Shown piece by piece: positions 5,465-8,888 of a stretch of 8,888 bases of DNA. Both the position numbers and the translations under genes were made by a program. The notes beneath the pieces are model-generated. The model was not told the origin of the DNA. It saw nothing but the letters and a program-made list of their open reading frames with translations, and searched no databases. Where the stretch lies: positions 1-8,888 of the forward strand of contig JAEDLA010000046.1 in NCBI GenBank assembly GCA_016295545.1, read 5' to 3'. This DNA comes from Oscillospiraceae bacterium. Its GTDB lineage: Bacteria > Bacillota > Clostridia > Oscillospirales > Ruminococcaceae. Each line of letters begins with the position of its first letter. Position 1 is the stretch's first letter.

Positions 5465-6139
5465 TTCCATAAGGTCAGGTCTGCGGCGGGCAGTTATTTC
5501 AAGAGACTGCTCATGCCGCCATTTTTCAATATTTTTGTGATGTCCCGATAAAAGAACTGCCGGAACAGCTTCTCCCTCCCATATTTCAGGGCGTGTATAA
5601 TGGGGATATTCAAGAAGTCCGCTGTAAATGCTCTCCTCCCTGTAGCACTCGGCGTCAGACAGGACTCCCGGACACATTCTCGCAACGGAATCCACCAGCA
5701 CCATTGCCGGAAGCTCTCCTCCGGTAAGTACATAATCGCCGACAGATATTTCCTCGTCAACGATTTTATCGATAATACGCTGGTCTATGCCCTCATAATG
5801 CCCGCAGATTATGAAAATATTCTCCATCTGCGAAAGCTCTTCAGCTTTTTTCTGATTGAAAATTGTTCCTTTAGGAGACATATATATGGTATGCGGTTTC
5901 GTACCGATTTGCTCACAGACAGCCTTGTAACAGTTATATACAGGCTCACACTGCATTACCATGCCCATTCCTCCGCCATAGGGAGTATCATCAACACGGC
6001 GGTGCTTGTCCTGAGTATATTCACGTATCTGACGGCAGTTCAGCTGAATCGCTCCTGACTTTCTCGCTCTGCCGATAATGCTCTCGCCAAGTACAGCTTC
6101 GCACATTTCCGGAAAAAGTGTGGCTATTTCAATTCTCAT
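5435..6139 (-). CDS. trmD: tRNA (guanine-37-N1)-methyltransferase
   Basis: The product has 234 residues. TrmD methylates G37 next to the anticodon from S-adenosylmethionine and so prevents +1 frameshifting; it is usually essential. It is a SPOUT-fold, trefoil-knot dimer. Seen here are YGGGMGMV (54-61), GHYEGIDQR (113-121), VGDYVLTGGELPA (133-145, knot and cofactor site), Arg154, LLEYPHYTRP (175-184) and a C-terminal tRNA-binding tail (LEITARRRPDLM). By my count, position 169, the proposed general base Asp in E. coli and H. influenzae, is Glu here (CYREESIYSGLL). The ATG overlaps the rimM stop as ATGA, showing translational coupling. The 3' end is an 11-bp tandem repeat. It is last in the cluster with rimM. 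rplS, a usual downstream gene, is absent. Confidence 0.97.
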   Translation of the reverse strand: MRIEIATLFPEMCEAVLGESIIGRARKSGAIQLNCRQIREYTQDKHRRVDDTPYGGGMGMVMQCEPVYNCYKAVCEQIGTKPHTIYMSPKGTIFNQKKAEELSQMENIFIICGHYEGIDQRIIDKIVDEEISVGDYVLTGGELPAMVLVDSVARMCPGVLSDAECYREESIYSGLLEYPHYTRPEIWEGEAVPAVLLSGHHKNIEKWRHEQSLEITARRRPDLMEKYKENIKKI

Positions 6140-6642
6140 AAGTCAAAAAGTCCCTCCAGCGGACGTATAATCATTATACCGCTGTCTATATCGGTGCTAA
6201 TCACAACGTCAGGAATGGCAGGAACAAGGTATTCCCTGTCCGTTCCCTTTACAACATACACGTCATTAGCTCCGGTCTGCATAACATCGGCAATTTCTCC
6301 GTAGCGGAAATCCGTATCAGCGTCTTTTACCTCCATGCCGATAAGGTCCTGTATAAAATAGGTGTCCTCGTCAAGCTCAAGGTCATCTCTGTGCATGAAA
6401 AGAATACTGTTCCTGAGCTTTTCAGCAGCCTCCGGTGTATCGACTCCCTGAAGCTTCGCAATTACCATATTCTTGAACACACGGGAACGCTCAATAATGA
6501 CTTCGTCGTGATTCCTGCCCATGAACAGCCTGTCAAATTCGCAGAGAAGCTCCGCAGAATCGCACAGGGGCATAATTTTGACTTCGCCCCTTATTCCGTG
6601 TGTCGTGACTATTTTTCCGGCTTCAAGATATTCCTTTTTCAT
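6136..6642 (-). CDS. rimM: Ribosome maturation factor RimM
   Basis: The product has 168 residues, a normal length. RimM binds ribosomal protein S19 and helps assemble the head of the 30S subunit. The N-terminal RimM barrel (about 4-84) opens LEAGKIVTTHGIRGEVKI. A C-terminal PRC-barrel (about 93-166) contains YFIQDLIGMEV, GANDVYVV and LVPAIPDVV. The ATG at 6642 has AAAGGAG five bases upstream (6648-6654); an in-frame TTG at 6660 would place that site inside the gene and is rejected. The start is 11 bases after the stop of the upstream membrane-protein gene, and the 3' end overlaps trmD by four bases. The rimM-trmD pair is standard, but the usual rpsP and KH-domain genes upstream are replaced here. 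Confidence 0.96.
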   Translation of the reverse strand: MKKEYLEAGKIVTTHGIRGEVKIMPLCDSAELLCEFDRLFMGRNHDEVIIERSRVFKNMVIAKLQGVDTPEAAEKLRNSILFMHRDDLELDEDTYFIQDLIGMEVKDADTDFRYGEIADVMQTGANDVYVVKGTDREYLVPAIPDVVISTDIDSGIMIIRPLEGLFDL

Positions 6643-6653
6643 AGAAGCTCCTT

Positions 6654-7025
6654 TCAGCAAGCGATAAGGTTAATAATTCCTAAAAACAGTGCAACTGCTC
6701 CGACAGCAATAAATATTATCTGACGCTTCAGGGAATTGCTGCCTAAAAGCACGCATATTGGCGGCTGCGGAACTTCCGGCATAATCATTACAGTAACCTT
6801 AGCTCCTGCCTTTGGTTTTTTCCGGGTGTACTTATCCATAGCGAATACTCCTGTATAGGTATTTCCGCCTACAGTATATTCCACTGTGAATTTTTTCTGC
6901 TTTTTGTCAGCCTCAGTAATTATTCCGTCATATTTTCTGAATTTGCCTGTCTGGTGACCGCTTTTCTCATAAAATGCAGCAAAGAAAAAAACCAAGCCAA
7001 TTAAAACCAGCCATACTCCGCCCAT
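6654..7025 (-). CDS. DUF3592-like membrane protein upstream of rimM
   Basis: The product has 123 residues of unknown function. A transmembrane helix at about 3-19 (VWLVLIGLVFFFAAF) and a second at about 102-122 (IIFIAVGAVALFLGIINLI) enclose a small beta-rich domain (YDGIITEADKKQKKFTVEYTV, then YTGVF and GAKVTVMIMPEVP). That layout and pattern resemble DUF3592 proteins, where a YxVVEY-type strand is followed by GDKVTVYYDP; the assignment is by eye. The ATG at 7025 follows AAAGGAAAATCT; the upstream in-frame TTG at 7058 is less likely. The stop overlaps the edge of the rimM ribosome site, so it is probably co-transcribed with rimM and trmD. I could not find a convincing promoter in the 152 bases before it. 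A functional tie to tRNA methylation is not implied. Confidence 0.75.
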   Translation of the reverse strand: MGGVWLVLIGLVFFFAAFYEKSGHQTGKFRKYDGIITEADKKQKKFTVEYTVGGNTYTGVFAMDKYTRKKPKAGAKVTVMIMPEVPQPPICVLLGSNSLKRQIIFIAVGAVALFLGIINLIAC

Positions 7026-7070
7026 AGATTTTCCTTTCCTATCATCATTATTCAGCAAATCACCGATAAC

Positions 7071-7173
7071 CTGCCCCCTCCCTTGAGGGAGGGCAAACTT
7101 ATTTCCCTTTCAGTAATACTGACGTGGGTGGGTGAACTGCGCTCCGGTCGCTCACCGGCGCTCCGGTCGCTCA
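7071..7173. repeat. GC-rich repeat patch behind purB
   Basis: The gap between purB and the next gene is unlike its AT-rich surroundings. It holds an inverted repeat CCCTCCC/GGGAGGG with a TTGA loop (7076-7093), a small palindrome TCAGT-AAT-ACTGA (7110-7122), and two exact 16-base direct copies of GCGCTCCGGTCGCTCA (7139-7154 and 7158-7173; period 19), the second ending five bases from the purB stop. None of the hairpins has a U-tract. The make-up suggests a dispersed intergenic repeat, but only one example is in the window. Confidence 0.6.
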
Positions 7174-7177
7174 TAGG

Positions 7178-8617
7178 TTAATTCTTCATTTCGTAGTTTT
7201 CGCCGAGAATGTCCTTGTTTGCTTCAAGAACAGGATTGATAAATTCTGCAAGGAACTCGTCTACCTGCTGAGGACATCTTCCTGTATAGCTTTCGGGCTT
7301 GAGAACAGCGTCAAGTTCTTCTTTTGTTACCATAAACAGAGAGTCCGCAAGGATAAGTTCGCAAAGATTGTTATCTTTACCATAAACTTTAACCTGTTCA
7401 CCTGCAATCATGGAGTAATCCATAATTCTGTCGTGAAGAACCTGACGATTACCACCTTTCTTTACAGCGTCCATCATAATGTTTTCGCTTGCCATAAAAG
7501 GAAGCTCAGCCATTACACGACGGCGGATAATCTCAGGATACACAACAATTCCGTCAGTTACATTCATCATGATATTGAGAATAGCGTCAACACCCAAGAA
7601 AGCCTCTGCAACGGAAATTCTCTTGTTTGCAGAGTCGTCGAGAGTTCTCTCAAACCACTGTGTACCAGCTGTAAAGGCAGGATTAAGGCTGTCTATCATA
7701 ACATATCTTGCAAGTGAAGTTATTCTTTCACAACGCATAGGATTGCGTTTATAAGCCATTGCAGATGAACCGATCTGTTTCTTTTCACGGGGTTCTTCCA
7801 TTTCCTTGAAGCTCTGGAGAATACGCATATCATTGGAGAATTTGCTGCATGACTGAGCAATTCCGCTGAGTACTGAAAGCACCTGTGAATCCATTTTTCT
7901 CGAATATGTCTGACCTGATACAGGTACAACGCTGTCGAATCCCATTTCTTCAGCAATCATTTTTTCAAGCTCACGTACCTTGTCAGTATCTCCCTCAAAA
8001 AGCTCCATGAAAGAAGCCTGTGTTCCGGTAGTACCCTTTGAGCCGAGAAGCTTCAGTGTGGATATCCTGTATTCAAGGTCGTCGAAGTCCATAAGAAGCT
8101 CGTTGAGCCACAGTGTCGCTCTCTTTCCTACTGTTGTAAGCTGGGCAGGCTGGAGATGTGTATAGGCAAGACAGGGCATTTCTTTATATTTATCGGCAAA
8201 AGAAGCAAGATTTGCCATGACATTTATCAGCTTTCTGCGGATTATCTGCATTGCATCACGCATGATGATCACATCGGTATTGTCTCCCACATAGCATGAG
8301 GTTGCACCTAAATGGATAATTCCGGCAGCGTCAGGGCATACCTTTCCATAGGCGTAAACGTGGGACATTACGTCGTGGCGAACCTCCTTTTCACGGGCTT
8401 CGGCAACATCGTAATCAATATCATTTATATGTTCTTCAAGCTGCTTCACCTGTGCTTCGGTGACAGGCAGTCCCAGCTTCATTTCAGCACGGGCAAGAGC
8501 TACCCACAGCTTTCTCCATGTTGTGAATTTTTTGTCAGCGGAAAAGATATACTGCATTTCCTCGCTTGCATAACGTGTACAGAAAGGACTTTCATAGGAA
8601 TTTGTATTACGGCTCAT
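7178..8617 (-). CDS. purB: Adenylosuccinate lyase (long, 480-residue type)
   Basis: The product has 479 residues. The enzyme acts twice in purine synthesis, releasing fumarate from SAICAR and from adenylosuccinate. It belongs to the fumarase/aspartase superfamily and works as a homotetramer. Seen here are RHDVMSH (80-86, with His86), YTHLQPAQ (152-159, with catalytic His154) and the signature loop GSSAMAYKRNPMRCE (283-297), whose serine is the expected catalytic base. The length and the SSAMxYKRNP signature resemble the animal-type enzyme (about 480) more than the 431-residue B. subtilis PurB; Ala288 takes the place of the more common Pro. The ATG at 8617 has AAAGGAG eight bases upstream. The gene has its own promoter (8672-8701) and is not beside other pur genes here; no PurR box or purine riboswitch is visible in the 48-base leader. 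Confidence 0.97.
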   Translation of the reverse strand: MSRNTNSYESPFCTRYASEEMQYIFSADKKFTTWRKLWVALARAEMKLGLPVTEAQVKQLEEHINDIDYDVAEAREKEVRHDVMSHVYAYGKVCPDAAGIIHLGATSCYVGDNTDVIIMRDAMQIIRRKLINVMANLASFADKYKEMPCLAYTHLQPAQLTTVGKRATLWLNELLMDFDDLEYRISTLKLLGSKGTTGTQASFMELFEGDTDKVRELEKMIAEEMGFDSVVPVSGQTYSRKMDSQVLSVLSGIAQSCSKFSNDMRILQSFKEMEEPREKKQIGSSAMAYKRNPMRCERITSLARYVMIDSLNPAFTAGTQWFERTLDDSANKRISVAEAFLGVDAILNIMMNVTDGIVVYPEIIRRRVMAELPFMASENIMMDAVKKGGNRQVLHDRIMDYSMIAGEQVKVYGKDNNLCELILADSLFMVTKEELDAVLKPESYTGRCPQQVDEFLAEFINPVLEANKDILGENYEMKN

Positions 8618-8644
8618 AGTAAATACTCCTTTACATTAAACATT

Positions 8645-8660
8645 TGCGGCTGTCTCCGCA
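8645..8660 (-). other. Small hairpin in the purB leader
   Basis: TGCGG (8645-8649) and CCGCA (8656-8660) enclose a six-base loop, just downstream of the predicted transcription start. It is short and lies well before the ribosome site. It may protect the 5' end of the message or be chance. Confidence 0.35.
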
Positions 8661-8671
8661 CTAATACATTA

Positions 8672-8701
8672 ATTATATCATACCGGCACAGCAAATGTCA
8701 A
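8672..8701 (-). promoter_or_regulatory. Extended -10 sigma-A promoter of purB
   Basis: On the - strand TTGACA (8701-8696) and TATAAT (8677-8672) both match consensus with an 18-base spacer, and the -10 carries the TGn extension (TGATATAAT). Start near 8665 gives a leader of about 48 bases. A repeat copy begins 49 bases upstream of the -35 box. Confidence 0.87.
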
Positions 8702-8749
8702 GACAGCAGCTGTGCTAAACGTACAAGTTAAGTTTTTGATATTACAGCG

Positions 8750-8888
8750 TTATTTAAGGGGGGGGTATCTGCTCAATTCTTTGCCAATGGACAATGTTTC
8801 TTGGCTTCCTCCTCATATCGATATACCCCTTTATGGGGTATATCGATATGAGACGGGGGATTCCAAAGGGACAATGTCCCTTTGGCAG
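8750..8888 (-). repeat. MITE-like palindromic repeat, copy 2 (cut by window edge)
   Basis: This is the same element as at 2599-2766 but in opposite orientation. Its visible terminal repeat is TTATTTAAGGGG (8750-8761), exactly complementary to the CCCCTTAAATAA end of copy 1. The 108 bases from 8781 to 8888 match copy 1 (2738-2631) at 103 positions with no gaps. The part between the terminal repeat and 8781 has diverged and carries a run of nine G (8758-8766). The 18-bp palindrome is at 8812-8852 and the CCAAAGGGACA hairpin at 8863-8885. The remaining 30 or so bases, including the other terminal repeat, lie beyond the window. Confidence 0.8.

Noticed and set aside
7139..7173. CRISPR-like direct repeats
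   Set aside because: There are only two units with a 3-base gap, too short and too few for a repeat-spacer array.
8618..8671. Purine riboswitch or PurR box ahead of purB
   Set aside because: The leader is about 48 bases, too short for the aptamer, and contains only a 5-bp hairpin; no PurR-type box is seen.

Overview
The window looks like a low-to-moderate GC, spore-forming Firmicute, most likely a Ruminococcus-like member of the Oscillospiraceae. This rests on the dipicolinate synthase pair, the SpoIVB protease, strong AGGAGG-type ribosome sites, sigma-A promoters, a CIRCE heat-shock operator and an HPr that keeps the Ser46 regulatory site. The genus is an inference from gene content and style; no marker in the window settles it.

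Layout, left to right. (1) 1-205: the start of a polyphosphate kinase gene (ppk1) running off the left edge, with a near-consensus promoter at 278-306. (2) 359-959: a perfect CIRCE operator and a small heat shock protein gene (hsp20) on the + strand, ending at a bidirectional terminator. (3) 1004-2447: dpaA-dpaB (spoVFA-spoVFB) on the - strand, preceded by a sequence matching a mother-cell sigma-K promoter. (4) 2599-2766: a 168-bp MITE-like repeat built of hairpins. (5) 2917-3357: a small membrane protein of unknown function on the - strand, divergent from spoIVB (3534-4763, +), which has a sigma-G-like promoter. (6) 4833-5105: monocistronic ptsH (HPr) with its own promoter and terminator. (7) 5435-7025: a three-gene - strand cluster, a DUF3592-like membrane protein, rimM and trmD. 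(8) 7071-7177: a GC-rich repeat patch, then purB (7178-8617, -) with its own extended -10 promoter. (9) 8750-8888: a second, inverted copy of the MITE-like repeat, cut by the window edge.

How the genes fit together. Two sporulation functions lie near each other but on opposite strands and under different predicted compartment-specific sigma factors: SpoIVB, made in the forespore, signals pro-sigma-K processing, and sigma-K then drives dipicolinate synthesis in the mother cell. The rest is housekeeping: tRNA modification and 30S maturation (trmD, rimM), purine synthesis (purB), carbon-catabolite signalling (HPr), polyphosphate storage (ppk1) and protein quality control (hsp20).

Nothing here looks like a new defence system or a large novel gene cluster. 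The most interesting structure is the pair of inverted, highly similar palindromic repeats. The two copies differ at both partners of one base pair in the long stem, so pairing is preserved.
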